Source of the DNA: Arenibacter algicola
Lineage (GTDB): Bacteria; Bacteroidota; Bacteroidia; Flavobacteriales; Flavobacteriaceae
Assembly: GCF_018860365.1 (NCBI RefSeq)
Contig: NZ_JAHKPO010000024.1
Coordinates: 434,001-498,000 of the forward strand
Direction of reading: 5' to 3'
DNA: 64,000 bases
Made by a program: the position numbers and the translations under genes. Positions within the stretch are counted from its first letter, which is position 1. Every line of letters starts with the position of its first letter. Shown in pieces: positions 1 to 9,106 of this stretch. A model generated the notes under the pieces. It worked only from the letters and a program-made list of their open reading frames with translations, made no database searches and was not told the DNA's origin.

Positions 1-1583
1 GGGTACTTATGGGTCCATCGCAATCCATTAGCTCCTCTTGGGTGAACGGGGTTAGAAGCTTTTCCAAAACCTACACCTATACCCTAGCGCCTACGGCAAG
101 GGGGAAATTTACCATTAAGCAGGCCACCATTGTCATCAAGGGTGAAACCTATAAATCGCTCCCAAAAGAAGTAGAGGTTACCGCTGCAGTAGAAAGACCG
201 GACGGGGAAAAAACGGTCGATGATGTTGCCGATGAAAGTTTACATCTGGTTGCCGAAATATCCAAAACCAGCCCATATCTGAATGAAGCCGTAACCGTAG
301 TTTATAAACTTTACGCAAGTCCTTCTATAGACGTAACCAATTTTAGGGCGCTGGACAACCCTAAATATAACAATTTCTGGAGCCAGGATATTCCAGTTAC
401 CAAATACGATGTACAGAATACTACCTATGATGGCAAGTCATATAGATCCGTAATCTTAAAAAGGGTAGTTTTATACCCGCAGAGAACGGGAGAATTGGAA
501 ATTGAGCCACTTTCTCTGGATGTAAGTCTCCAGATTCCCACCAACAAACGGGATTTCTTTGGGGGAAGAATATTTGCCCAAACCAACAAGACCGTATCCG
601 CTGGCAATAGGACCATTAATGTAAAACCTTTGCCTACAGAAGGCAAACCGGCAGATTTTAGTGGTGCGGTAGGAGAATTCCAATTTTCGGTGACCACCAG
701 TAAGACCCATCTTAATGCATCAGAGTCCCTACAGGCCAAAGTTGCCATAAATGGTAAGGGTAATTTAAAACTTTTTGAAATTCCAAGTTTAAATCTCCCA
801 AGTTCCTTGGAAGTATACGATCCGGAGTTCAATGAAAGTGTTCGTACTACCCTCTCTGGTATGGAAGGAAATGTAAGCAATAGCTACACGGTAGTGCCTA
901 CATTTAAAGGCAAGTATCCCATTCCCAGTATAGCTTTTAGCTTTTTTAACCCAAAGACCGAAAAATATCAAACCTTGAGTTCCGGGGAAATCATGATCAA
1001 TGTACTGGAAGGCCCCACAAGCGGAGCCGTAGACAACACTGGTCTTAGTTCCAATAATAAACAAAGGGTTGTGGCTACAGGGGATCAATTTGTTTTCAAT
1101 AAAATAAAGCCAAACCTAACAGCCATCAATAATAATTACTTTTTTGGGTCTACCAGCTTCTTTCTTTGGTGGCTACTTCCGGTTTTATTAATTCCTCTGG
1201 CCATCCTCTTTGGCAAAAAAAGAGAGGCCATTGCCAGTGACGTAGAAGGAAACAAAATTAAACGTGCCAATAAATTGGCAAGGAAATACCTATCCGCAGC
1301 CAAAAAAGCACTAGGCTCCAAGGAGTCATTTTACGTAGCTTTGGAAAAGGCATTGCACAATTATTTGAAGGCCAAACTTAAAATAGAGACATCAGAATTC
1401 AGCAAGGATAAAATAGCCTCTTTATTAAGTGAAAAAAATGTAGATGAAGCCACTCGGGAGGGCTTTGTGGGATTACTGAAAAATTGTGAAATGGCAAGAT
1501 ATAGCCCTTTTTCTGATGTTCAGATGCAACAGGATTACAATAAAGCGAGTGAGGTTATTTCACAACTGGATAAACAAATTTAA
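1..1583 (+). CDS. batD: BatD-like protein (5' end cut by window)
   Basis: C-terminal part of a BatD family protein, a membrane-anchored component of the Bacteroides aerotolerance (Bat) system. The reading frame is open to the window edge, so the ATG at position 9 is probably internal and a short N-terminal stretch is missing. The visible part is a long beta-rich extracytoplasmic region. One membrane segment follows at about residues 382-402 counted from position 9 (FFLWWLLPVLLIPLAILF), then a basic cytoplasmic tail of about 120 residues. batE follows after 3 bases, as in Bacteroidetes bat operons. The exact biochemical role of BatD is not established. Confidence 0.88.
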   Translation, partial: VLMGPSQSISSSWVNGVRSFSKTYTYTLAPTARGKFTIKQATIVIKGETYKSLPKEVEVTAAVERPDGEKTVDDVADESLHLVAEISKTSPYLNEAVTVVYKLYASPSIDVTNFRALDNPKYNNFWSQDIPVTKYDVQNTTYDGKSYRSVILKRVVLYPQRTGELEIEPLSLDVSLQIPTNKRDFFGGRIFAQTNKTVSAGNRTINVKPLPTEGKPADFSGAVGEFQFSVTTSKTHLNASESLQAKVAINGKGNLKLFEIPSLNLPSSLEVYDPEFNESVRTTLSGMEGNVSNSYTVVPTFKGKYPIPSIAFSFFNPKTEKYQTLSSGEIMINVLEGPTSGAVDNTGLSSNNKQRVVATGDQFVFNKIKPNLTAINNNYFFGSTSFFLWWLLPVLLIPLAILFGKKREAIASDVEGNKIKRANKLARKYLSAAKKALGSKESFYVALEKALHNYLKAKLKIETSEFSKDKIASLLSEKNVDEATREGFVGLLKNCEMARYSPFSDVQMQQDYNKASEVISQLDKQI

Positions 1584-1586
1584 GCA

Positions 1587-2345
1587 ATGGTACGTGTATT
1601 AACTATTTTAGCATATTTGGTATGTACCTTGGGATTTTCCCAAAACGAACAACTATTTGACGAAGCTACGGCATTGTACAACCAAGGGGAGTATACAAAA
1701 GCTGCGGACAATTATTTAAAGATATTATCGAATGGGGAGCATTCGGCCGAACTCTATTTCAATCTTGGGAATACCTATTATAAACTTAACAAAATTGCCC
1801 CTAGTATATATTACTACGAAAAGGCATTATTGCTAAAACCAAATGATCAGGACGTTAAGAACAACCTGGCCTATGCCCAAAATATGACTTTGGATGCCAT
1901 TGAACCCCTACCTCAGACCACTATTTCCAAAATGTACAACAGACTTACCGCATATCTCTCATTTGACCAATGGGCCTATGTTGCAGTTGGCTTTATGATG
2001 CTCTTTGTATGCTGTTATATTGCCTTTTATTATTTTACGTTTTCTTCCCAAAAACGAATAGCCTTTATAAGCAGTTTTATTTTTCTTCTGATGACAGTAT
2101 TGGCGGCAATACTGGCCTATTTGCAATTTTCCAAATTTGAATCGGAACAGCCTGCCATAGTTTTTTCGGAAGAAGTTGGCATTAAATCCGAACCCAACAA
2201 TAGGAGTCAGGCCATTTTTAATTTGCATGCCGGCACCAAGGTCAATGTACTTGAAGAATTAAATGACTGGAAAAAAATTGAAATTGCCGATGGCACCACA
2301 GGTTGGATTCCATCAGAGGATATAAAAATCCTTAAGGATTTTTAA
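1587..2345 (+). CDS. batE: BatE-like TPR and SH3 domain protein
   Basis: Family member placed last in bat operons. It has an N-terminal signal-like segment (residues 1-19), then TPR repeats at about 20-105 (a typical NLGNTYYKLNK repeat is visible). Two membrane helices follow at about 128-150 and 156-180, and a C-terminal bacterial SH3-like domain (about 190-252) ends in a typical GTTGWIPSEDI motif. It begins 3 bases after the batD stop codon and is surely co-transcribed. The TPR part probably mediates protein contacts within the Bat complex; this is inferred from the domains. Confidence 0.85.
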   Translation: MVRVLTILAYLVCTLGFSQNEQLFDEATALYNQGEYTKAADNYLKILSNGEHSAELYFNLGNTYYKLNKIAPSIYYYEKALLLKPNDQDVKNNLAYAQNMTLDAIEPLPQTTISKMYNRLTAYLSFDQWAYVAVGFMMLFVCCYIAFYYFTFSSQKRIAFISSFIFLLMTVLAAILAYLQFSKFESEQPAIVFSEEVGIKSEPNNRSQAIFNLHAGTKVNVLEELNDWKKIEIADGTTGWIPSEDIKILKDF

Positions 2346-2403
2346 TATTTCTTTAACGTCTAATAAAACCGTTGGTGTTATATTTGTCATTATTTGTAAT
2401 TCT

Positions 2404-2700
2404 ATGAAAGTTTTCGCTCGTATTCTTTTACTCTCCCTTTGGCTATTTGCCATTGTGGCTCCGAGCGCCATAACTTTACTAGATATTGACAATCCCGTTA
2501 TTGTAACCAACCTCAACGAGGAAGAACAGCAAGAAACCGGCAAGAAATCTCCATTGCAGGAGAAGTTCGTAAACGATAGTCATACAGATTTTTCTTTAAT
2601 AGCCCTGTCCCAAAAATCTACAATGGGTATATACCACCCTATGGGGCATATAAACTTCACCCAAAAAATTCTTCTACCACCACCTGAACGTATAGGTTAA
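2404..2700 (+). CDS. Small hypothetical exported protein
   Basis: A 98-residue protein that I do not recognise. The first ~25 residues form a hydrophobic export or anchor segment (ILLLSLWLFAIVAP). The rest is polar, with an acidic EEEQQE stretch and a proline-rich end (KILLPPPERIG). It lies 58 bases after batE and 75 bases before a SulP gene on the same strand. It could belong to either transcript. No catalytic motif is visible. Confidence 0.6.
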   Translation: MKVFARILLLSLWLFAIVAPSAITLLDIDNPVIVTNLNEEEQQETGKKSPLQEKFVNDSHTDFSLIALSQKSTMGIYHPMGHINFTQKILLPPPERIG

Positions 2701-2775
2701 TCTTAAAAGTCAAACTATTTCGATTAATTAAAAACTTGTCCTTGATTCCCATTAAGGACCAAATTATTATTTTAT

Positions 2776-4368
2776 ATGTTCAAAAATATTAAGAGCGACC
2801 TTCCCGCAAGTGTCGTAGTATTTTTTGTTGCGCTACCCCTATGTTTGGGTATCGCTTTAGCCAGTGGCGCCCCCTTGTTTTCAGGTTTAATTGCCGGTAT
2901 CATTGGCGGTATTGTTGTTGGAGCGCTAAGCGGCTCTAAAATTGGTGTTAGTGGACCAGCAGCCGGTCTGGCCGCTATAGTGTTAACAGCGATTGGCGCA
3001 TTGGGAGGTTTTGAAAACTTCCTGGTTGCCGTTGTACTGGGTGGAATCATTCAGTTGATATTCGGTATTCTAAAAGCTGGAATTATTGGGTATTATTTCC
3101 CTTCATCCGTAATAAAAGGCATGCTTACAGGTATAGGTGTCATTATTATACTTAAACAAATTCCGCATTTTTTTGGTTATGACCCTGACCCGGAAGGCGA
3201 TTGGGCCTTTTTTCAAGTGGATGGGGAGAACACCTTTTCGGAAATCCTTAATACCGTAAACAATATTAGCCCCGGTGCAACACTGGTGGCCATAGTGGGC
3301 TTATCCATATTATTGTTATGGGATAAGGTACTTTCCAAAAAAGGAAAGATTTTTCAACTTATCCAAGGGCCTTTGGTTGCCGTTGCAGTAGGTATCATAT
3401 TCTTTGTTTTAACACAGAACAGTTCATTTTTGGCTATTTCTTCCGATCACTTGGTAAGTGTACCGATTCCTGAGGATGCCGCATCATTTTTCGGACAGTT
3501 CAGTTTTCCCAATTTCGCGGCAATTACAAACCCTGATGTATGGATAACTGCTTTTACCATTGCTTTGGTTGCCAGCCTGGAGACTCTTTTATGCGTTGAG
3601 GCCACCGATAAGTTGGACCCTGAAAAAAACGTAACACCTACCAACCGCGAGCTGCTAGCCCAAGGTACGGGTAACATTATATCCGGACTAATTGGCGGAC
3701 TACCCATTACCCAAGTAATCGTTAGAAGTTCTGCCAACATTCAATCTGGTGGAAAATCAAAACTATCTGCTATTTTTCATGGTTTCCTATTACTTATTTC
3801 CGTAATTCTTATTCCAAAATTATTGAATATGATACCCCTATCGGTTTTAGCGGCCATACTATTTATCGTAGGCTATAAATTGGCGAAACCGGCCCTTTTT
3901 GTGAAGATGTACAAATTGGGATGGAAGCAGTTCGTTCCGTTTTCGGTTACCGTATTTGGTATCATATTTACAGATTTGCTGGTTGGTATTAGCCTTGGCC
4001 TTGTTGTAGGTATTGTGGTTATCCTATTGAAAAGCTATCAGAACTCCCATTTCCTTCATATGGAAGATGTAAGTAATGGAAAGCACAGGATAAAAATGAC
4101 CCTTGCAGAAGAAGTGACCTTTTTTAATAAAGGTGCCATTCTTAAAGAATTGGATAGCCTGCCAAGGGACACCTATTTAGAGATAAACTTGCTAAAGACA
4201 AGATATCTTGATCTTGATATTATTGAAATTCTAGACGATTTTTCGGTTAAAGCGAAAGATCGCAATATAGATATTCAACTAATCTCAAAGCGTGGTGTAG
4301 TTGAAAACCCACCAAGTTTTTCAGATTTCTTTAGAACTAGACCAAAATCTAAATTAAGTTTAAGCTAA
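2776..4368 (+). CDS. SulP family anion transporter
   Basis: A 530-residue inner-membrane transporter of the SulP/SLC26 family with about 11-12 hydrophobic segments. The conserved N-terminal SulP core is clear, including the SGPAAGLAAIVLTAIGAL region near residue 60 and a later TNRELLAQGTGNIISGLIGG region. The C-terminus (about 430-515) resembles a shortened or degenerate STAS domain. Family substrates include sulfate, bicarbonate and other anions. The stop overlaps the next gene's ATG by one base, and a carbonic anhydrase lies two genes on, so bicarbonate is the likelier substrate (inference). Start chosen at the first ATG, giving the usual N-terminus. Confidence 0.85.
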   Translation: MFKNIKSDLPASVVVFFVALPLCLGIALASGAPLFSGLIAGIIGGIVVGALSGSKIGVSGPAAGLAAIVLTAIGALGGFENFLVAVVLGGIIQLIFGILKAGIIGYYFPSSVIKGMLTGIGVIIILKQIPHFFGYDPDPEGDWAFFQVDGENTFSEILNTVNNISPGATLVAIVGLSILLLWDKVLSKKGKIFQLIQGPLVAVAVGIIFFVLTQNSSFLAISSDHLVSVPIPEDAASFFGQFSFPNFAAITNPDVWITAFTIALVASLETLLCVEATDKLDPEKNVTPTNRELLAQGTGNIISGLIGGLPITQVIVRSSANIQSGGKSKLSAIFHGFLLLISVILIPKLLNMIPLSVLAAILFIVGYKLAKPALFVKMYKLGWKQFVPFSVTVFGIIFTDLLVGISLGLVVGIVVILLKSYQNSHFLHMEDVSNGKHRIKMTLAEEVTFFNKGAILKELDSLPRDTYLEINLLKTRYLDLDIIEILDDFSVKAKDRNIDIQLISKRGVVENPPSFSDFFRTRPKSKLSLS

Positions 4369-5219
4369 TGAATATGGAAAGAAATAAACACAAGATAGCT
4401 TTATTCACGGATTTACAAGAAGACATATCCGGCCTATTAAAAAGTGCCGTAAGTTTGGCTCAAATGATCAATGGAGAAATTGAGGTCTTAAATGTAACAA
4501 AGCCCACGGCAGTTATTGGGAAAGGAAACCAATTATCGGCCATGCGCTCATTAAACCGTGAATATATTCTGGCGGATAAAAGAATGAAGGATATATTGTC
4601 TCCTATAATTGATAATTACGGGGTACCTGTTAATTATTCCAGTACCTTTGGAAATATTAGAAATGAGATTGATAGGTATCTACGCGAAAACAACCCTGAC
4701 ATTATAGTCTTGGGAAGACATAAGAGCAAACATTTTAATACGGCCGAAAATAGAATAATCAACTTTGTTCTAAGTGTTTTTAAGGGCACAGTCTTGATCG
4801 TTCCACATGATAAAGGCCTTGAACCAGGTATGAAGATAGGTATAGGCTCCCTAAATTGTTCCGAAGCGGTATTTAACTCCTCCTTTACAGAAGAGCTCTT
4901 TTTACACGCAAAAAGTGCATTGAAATCGTTTAACATTGTTGAATCTTCAAGTGTTCTACCGCAAACAGACAGTTCCTTAGGGCGCAAGACCATCAACTAT
5001 GTTTTTGATCACAATGAAAATACGGTGAACAATCTTCCCGTCTACTTATCCATAAGTAATATTGATCTATTGTTTTTGGATGGAGGAAATAAGGAAAAAG
5101 AAGATCTCTCCAGACTATTAAATATATATGATATGGTAAGGAAATCAGATATTAATCTTTTGGTAACCGGGGAAAAACACACCCATTATAACTTTAACAC
5201 AACACTAAAAATAGCATAA
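4368..5219 (+). CDS. Universal-stress-protein-like protein
   Basis: A 283-residue soluble protein. Residues 5-150 look like one Usp domain: a first strand KIALFTDL, then a region ending in PDIIVLGRHKSKH before FKGTVLIVPHDKG. The second half is a more diverged repeat. The ATG overlaps the SulP stop codon (TAATG), so the two are translationally coupled, and carbonic anhydrase follows after 15 bases. Usp proteins often bind nucleotides and modulate partners; a regulatory role on the transporter is possible but not shown. A second in-frame ATG two codons downstream is an alternative start. Confidence 0.7.
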   Translation: MNMERNKHKIALFTDLQEDISGLLKSAVSLAQMINGEIEVLNVTKPTAVIGKGNQLSAMRSLNREYILADKRMKDILSPIIDNYGVPVNYSSTFGNIRNEIDRYLRENNPDIIVLGRHKSKHFNTAENRIINFVLSVFKGTVLIVPHDKGLEPGMKIGIGSLNCSEAVFNSSFTEELFLHAKSALKSFNIVESSSVLPQTDSSLGRKTINYVFDHNENTVNNLPVYLSISNIDLLFLDGGNKEKEDLSRLLNIYDMVRKSDINLLVTGEKHTHYNFNTTLKIA

Positions 5220-5234
5220 TTAAAATAGATAAAT

Positions 5235-5864
5235 ATGAAAGCACATACAAGAGAAACCCAAGCAACAATGACCCCGAATAAGGCGTTGCAATATTTAAAA
5301 GAAGGCAACCAGAGATTTCAGGGCAACCTAAAAGCAAATAGAAACCTACTTGAACAAGTTAACGATACAAGCGAGGGTCAATTTCCATTTGCAACCATTT
5401 TGAGTTGTATAGACTCCAGAGTTTCTGCCGAATTGGTCTTTGACCAAGGCCTTGGTGATATTTTTAGCATTCGAATAGCTGGTAACTTTGTGAACGAAGA
5501 TATTCTAGGTAGTATGGAGTTTGCCTGCAAACTTGCAGGAACCAAACTGATCGTTGTTCTAGGACACACCAGCTGTGGTGCCATAAAAGGAGCTTGTGAT
5601 CATGCAAGATTGGGCAATCTTACCGCGCTGATCAACAAGATAGAACCGGCAGTGGAGGCAGTTACAGAACCAACTGAAGAGAATTTAAGAAATTCCAAAA
5701 ACCTTGAGTTTGTAGATAAGGTTGCCGAAAAGAATGTACATTTAACAATGGGCAATATACGCAAGAACAGCCCTGTTCTAACTGAAATGGAAGAAAATGG
5801 GGAAATAAAAGTTGTTGGCGCCATGTATGATGTCTCCAATGGTGAAGTTGTTTTCTACGAATAA
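5235..5864 (+). CDS. Beta-carbonic anhydrase
   Basis: A 209-residue beta-class carbonic anhydrase, catalysing reversible CO2 hydration to bicarbonate in the cytoplasm. Zinc-site residues are in place: Cys58 with the Asp60/Arg62 dyad in the SCIDSRV motif, and His111 and Cys114 in GHTSCGA. Length is normal for the family. It follows the SulP and Usp-like genes in an apparent operon and is closed by a strong hairpin at 5881-5908. The pairing with SulP transporters suggests inorganic carbon supply or pH homeostasis. Confidence 0.93.
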   Translation: MKAHTRETQATMTPNKALQYLKEGNQRFQGNLKANRNLLEQVNDTSEGQFPFATILSCIDSRVSAELVFDQGLGDIFSIRIAGNFVNEDILGSMEFACKLAGTKLIVVLGHTSCGAIKGACDHARLGNLTALINKIEPAVEAVTEPTEENLRNSKNLEFVDKVAEKNVHLTMGNIRKNSPVLTEMEENGEIKVVGAMYDVSNGEVVFYE

Positions 5865-5880
5865 TACTCCCAATGACATA

Positions 5881-5911
5881 GAAGGCCAATGTTGCCATAT
5901 TGGCCTTCTTC
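5881..5911 (+). terminator. Hairpin terminator after carbonic anhydrase
   Basis: Perfect 10-bp stem GAAGGCCAAT / ATTGGCCTTC (5881-5890 with 5899-5908) and an 8-base loop, 17 bases after the stop codon. The downstream T tract is short (TTCCT), so termination may be partial. Confidence 0.65.
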
Positions 5912-5913
5912 CT

Positions 5914-5938
5914 ATTGAAACCAATTGTTGGTTTCAAT
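5914..5938. repeat. Perfect 11-bp inverted repeat before second SulP gene
   Basis: ATTGAAACCAA / TTGGTTTCAAT with a 3-base spacer, immediately after the carbonic-anhydrase terminator and 47 bases before the next SulP start. There is no T tract, so it may be an operator or mRNA hairpin of the downstream gene rather than a terminator. Confidence 0.5.
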
Positions 5939-5984
5939 CTTAGGTAATGATTACTTAAACTAACCTAGCATTAAATTCAATATT

Positions 5985-7865
5985 ATGAAAAATCTTTTTT
6001 CAAATTTTAGAGGAGACCTTTTTGGTGGAATTACAGCAGGTATTGTTGCTCTTCCACTAGCCTTAGCCTTTGGTGTAAGTTCTGGACTTGGACCAAGTGC
6101 CGGACTGTATGGCGCAATATTCATCAGTTTTTTTGCTGCACTTTTTGGAGGCACCAACACCCAAATATCCGGTCCCACGGCTCCAATGACGGCTGTAAGT
6201 ATGGTGGTTATAGCAGGTATTGTGGCCCTCAATGACGGAAGCATAGAAAAGGCCCTTCCCGCCATTCTTATTGTATTTTTATTGGCCGGCCTTATGCAAA
6301 TAGGTCTTGGCCTTTTAGGTATAGGCAAGTACATTCGTTACATCCCATATCCCGTGGTTTCCGGTTTTATGACCGCAATTGGGGTTATCATATTGGTTAC
6401 ACAAATTTTACCATCTGTAGGGTATTACCCAAAAGAAGATGACGAGTTTGTATCACAATACAAACCACTGGCAGAGGAAATCATATTAGAAAATATTCTT
6501 AAAGAAGAGGCTGGCGAAGGCATTCTAGTTTTGGAAAATTTTGAAGAAACTATCAAACGTTCAGAAGGAATTACCGAAAATGATGTGAATAAAGAAGCCA
6601 GAACCCTGGCCAAAACTGAGGCATCAGGGGTTTTCGGGACAATAAAAGTACTCCCCAGAGCTTTGCAAAACATCAATTGGCTAGAACTTATTTTGGCCTT
6701 ATCCACCATAGCTATTATTTACGGTTTCAAAAAAATTACAACTGCCATCCCAAGTGCATTGGTAGCCCTAATTGTAGTTTCGGGAGTGGCATACGGATTT
6801 GGACTCAACTACCGTCCTATTGAAGAAATACCTAGTGGTTTTCCCGTGCCCAATCTTGAAATATTCACCGCTTTTAAACTCAGTTCGGTAACTCCCTATA
6901 TCTTTACTGCTTTAACATTGGCCTTATTGGGAGCTATAGATTCGCTTTTGACCTCTGTAGTAGCGGATAACATGACCAAAACAAAGCATCAACCCAATAA
7001 AGAACTTGTAGGTCAGGGTATAGGCAACAGTATAGCGGCCATTTTTGGAGGAATACCCGGAGCCGGTGCCACTATCCGTACAGTAGTAAATATAAATGCA
7101 GGGGGTAAAACCAAACTATCGGGTATGGTTGCGGGTGTACTGCTTTTAATCATTCTTTTAGCTTTGGGCCCAGTTGCATCGCAAATACCTGCAGCGGTAC
7201 TTGCCGGGATATTGGTTACCGTAGGTATAGGTGTTATGGATTATAAAGGCTTAAAAGCCATACCAAGTTTACCGAAAGACATAAGCCTTGGCCCAATTAA
7301 ATTAAGTTCTGAAGTTATCATTATGCTTGTTGTACTTGTTCTTTCTTCGGTATGGAATTTGGTCTATGCAGTGGGTGTTGGTCTGGTAATTGCCTCCTTA
7401 ATGTTTATGAAAAAAATGGGGGATCTTACCGCAGAAAGGTCAGATGTAAAAACCTTGGAACATGAAAAAGGATGGGCAGATGAAGCCAATTTCCCGAAAC
7501 ATTTAAAAGAAAAAGTTTTTATTAAGCACATTAAAGGCCCCCTATTCTTTGGTTCTACCAGTGAATTTCAAGCCTTGGCAAACCAAATACCAAGATCGGC
7601 ACAGACGGTTATTATTCGTATGGACCGTATGCAGTATATGGATCAATCCGGTCTCTACACTTTGGAAGATGTACTTATAGACTTGCTTAACTCCAACATT
7701 GAAGTATTATTGGTAGATGTACTGGATCAACCACGTTATATGATGGAACGAGTAGATCTGATACCTGATTTAATACCTAAAGAACACATTTTTCACACTT
7801 TTGATGAATGCATAACATACTTAAATCAAAAAACAGTTAAACAAAAGGCTGAAGCATCTGCATAA
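5985..7865 (+). CDS. SulP family transporter with STAS domain
   Basis: A 626-residue SulP/SLC26-type anion transporter. The membrane core has conserved SGPTAPMTAV and GIGNSIAAIFGGIPGAGAT regions, and a full C-terminal STAS domain (about 505-615) contains the typical MDQSGLYTL segment. A charged insertion of about 80 residues (148-228) interrupts the hydrophobic core between membrane segments and is absent from the 530-residue paralogue upstream. The gene has its own leader after a terminator, so it may be transcribed separately. Substrate is unknown; bicarbonate or sulfate are the main options. Confidence 0.88.
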   Translation: MKNLFSNFRGDLFGGITAGIVALPLALAFGVSSGLGPSAGLYGAIFISFFAALFGGTNTQISGPTAPMTAVSMVVIAGIVALNDGSIEKALPAILIVFLLAGLMQIGLGLLGIGKYIRYIPYPVVSGFMTAIGVIILVTQILPSVGYYPKEDDEFVSQYKPLAEEIILENILKEEAGEGILVLENFEETIKRSEGITENDVNKEARTLAKTEASGVFGTIKVLPRALQNINWLELILALSTIAIIYGFKKITTAIPSALVALIVVSGVAYGFGLNYRPIEEIPSGFPVPNLEIFTAFKLSSVTPYIFTALTLALLGAIDSLLTSVVADNMTKTKHQPNKELVGQGIGNSIAAIFGGIPGAGATIRTVVNINAGGKTKLSGMVAGVLLLIILLALGPVASQIPAAVLAGILVTVGIGVMDYKGLKAIPSLPKDISLGPIKLSSEVIIMLVVLVLSSVWNLVYAVGVGLVIASLMFMKKMGDLTAERSDVKTLEHEKGWADEANFPKHLKEKVFIKHIKGPLFFGSTSEFQALANQIPRSAQTVIIRMDRMQYMDQSGLYTLEDVLIDLLNSNIEVLLVDVLDQPRYMMERVDLIPDLIPKEHIFHTFDECITYLNQKTVKQKAEASA

Positions 7866-7900
7866 GTTCTAAGCCAATTTATGATGAAATATGTAGTCGG

Positions 7901-7933
7901 TAATGCCGTAAAAATCTTAAATTTGCGGCATTA
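7901..7933 (+). promoter_or_regulatory. pheS promoter within an 8-bp inverted repeat
   Basis: TAATGCCG (7901-7908) and CGGCATTA (7926-7933) are perfect inverted arms. The 17-base spacer contains TAAATTTG (7918-7925), which matches the Bacteroidetes -7 box TAnnTTTG. The arms could be an operator overlapping the promoter. The pheS ATG is 10 bases downstream of the second arm, so the mRNA leader would be very short. Confidence 0.5.
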
Positions 7934-7943
7934 GCCGAATACC

Positions 7944-8963
7944 ATGATCGATACCATAAAAAAGCATATTACCGAAGTAGAAAATTTTTCTTCTACCGAT
8001 ATTGAGGCCATAGAGGCATTCCGTATAAAATACTTGGGAAAAAAAGGATTGTTCAATCATTTTTTTTCAGATTTTAAAAACGTTCCAAACGAGCAAAAAA
8101 AGGAGTTTGGGAAAACTGTCAATTTACTTAAAACCGTTGCAACCGAAAAAGTCAATGCTTTAAAGGAAGCCCTTGAAAACAAGAAAGAGGAAAAGGGAAT
8201 TTACGGTGATTTAACAAGACCGGGGGAACCTTTGGGCCTTGGAACCCGCCATCCTATCTCAATAGTCAAAAATCAGATAATAGAGATCTTTTCCCGTATA
8301 GGGTTCAATGTCTCCGAAGGACCGGAAATAGAGGATGATTGGCATAATTTTACCGCCCTGAACCTTCCGGAATACCATCCGGCAAGGGATATGCAGGATA
8401 CCTTTTTTATACAGACCGATCCGGATATTTTATTGCGTACCCATACCTCATCGGTACAAGTGCGCTATATGGAAAACAACAAACCGCCTATTAGAACCAT
8501 TTCTCCTGGCAGGGTTTACAGAAACGAAGCTATATCCGCTCGTTCCCATTGCTTTTTTCATCAGGTAGAAGGACTCTATATAGACAAGGATGTTTCCTTT
8601 GCAGACTTAAAACAGACATTACAATTTTTTACCACCGAACTGTTCGGAAAATCCAAAATAAGGCTTAGGCCTTCCTACTTTCCATTTACCGAGCCCAGTG
8701 CCGAGGTAGATGTTTATTGGGGGCTGGAAACCGAAACGGATTATAAAATGACCAAGGGAACCGGATGGCTGGAAATTATGGGCTGTGGTATGGTTGACCC
8801 CAATGTCCTTACCAATTGTGGTATTGATGCCAACGAATACTCCGGCTTTGCTTTTGGTATGGGTATAGATAGAATTGCCTTATTGCTACATCAAATTTCA
8901 GATATAAGACTATTGAGCGAAAACGATGTGCGCTTTTTGGAGCAGTTTAAGAGTGCGTTTTAG
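7944..8963 (+). CDS. pheS: Phenylalanine--tRNA ligase alpha subunit
   Basis: Cytoplasmic class II aminoacyl-tRNA synthetase subunit that charges tRNA-Phe together with PheT. At 339 residues it has normal length. An N-terminal coiled-coil arm (about 1-90) precedes the catalytic core. Motif 2 is visible at about 189-210 (GRVYRNEAISARSHCFFHQ) and motif 3 at about 302 (GFAFGMGIDRIALLLH). The partner pheT is not in this window, which is common in Bacteroidetes. Confidence 0.96.
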   Translation: MIDTIKKHITEVENFSSTDIEAIEAFRIKYLGKKGLFNHFFSDFKNVPNEQKKEFGKTVNLLKTVATEKVNALKEALENKKEEKGIYGDLTRPGEPLGLGTRHPISIVKNQIIEIFSRIGFNVSEGPEIEDDWHNFTALNLPEYHPARDMQDTFFIQTDPDILLRTHTSSVQVRYMENNKPPIRTISPGRVYRNEAISARSHCFFHQVEGLYIDKDVSFADLKQTLQFFTTELFGKSKIRLRPSYFPFTEPSAEVDVYWGLETETDYKMTKGTGWLEIMGCGMVDPNVLTNCGIDANEYSGFAFGMGIDRIALLLHQISDIRLLSENDVRFLEQFKSAF

Positions 8964-9106
8964 TTTTAAGCCCGGTATTCCAACAAATTTGGCAATCCCA
9001 TAATATGGTATCCTTTTTGGAAAAGAGGTCTACCTTTTAAATATAGTATTAACAAAATTTCACCAACTACTATAGTTGGGAGGATTCTGAAATATTTTCT
9101 GTACAA

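Noticed and set aside
2776-4368. Naming the first SulP a sulfate permease
   Set aside because: Family members vary in substrate and the carbonic anhydrase context favours bicarbonate; left unnamed.
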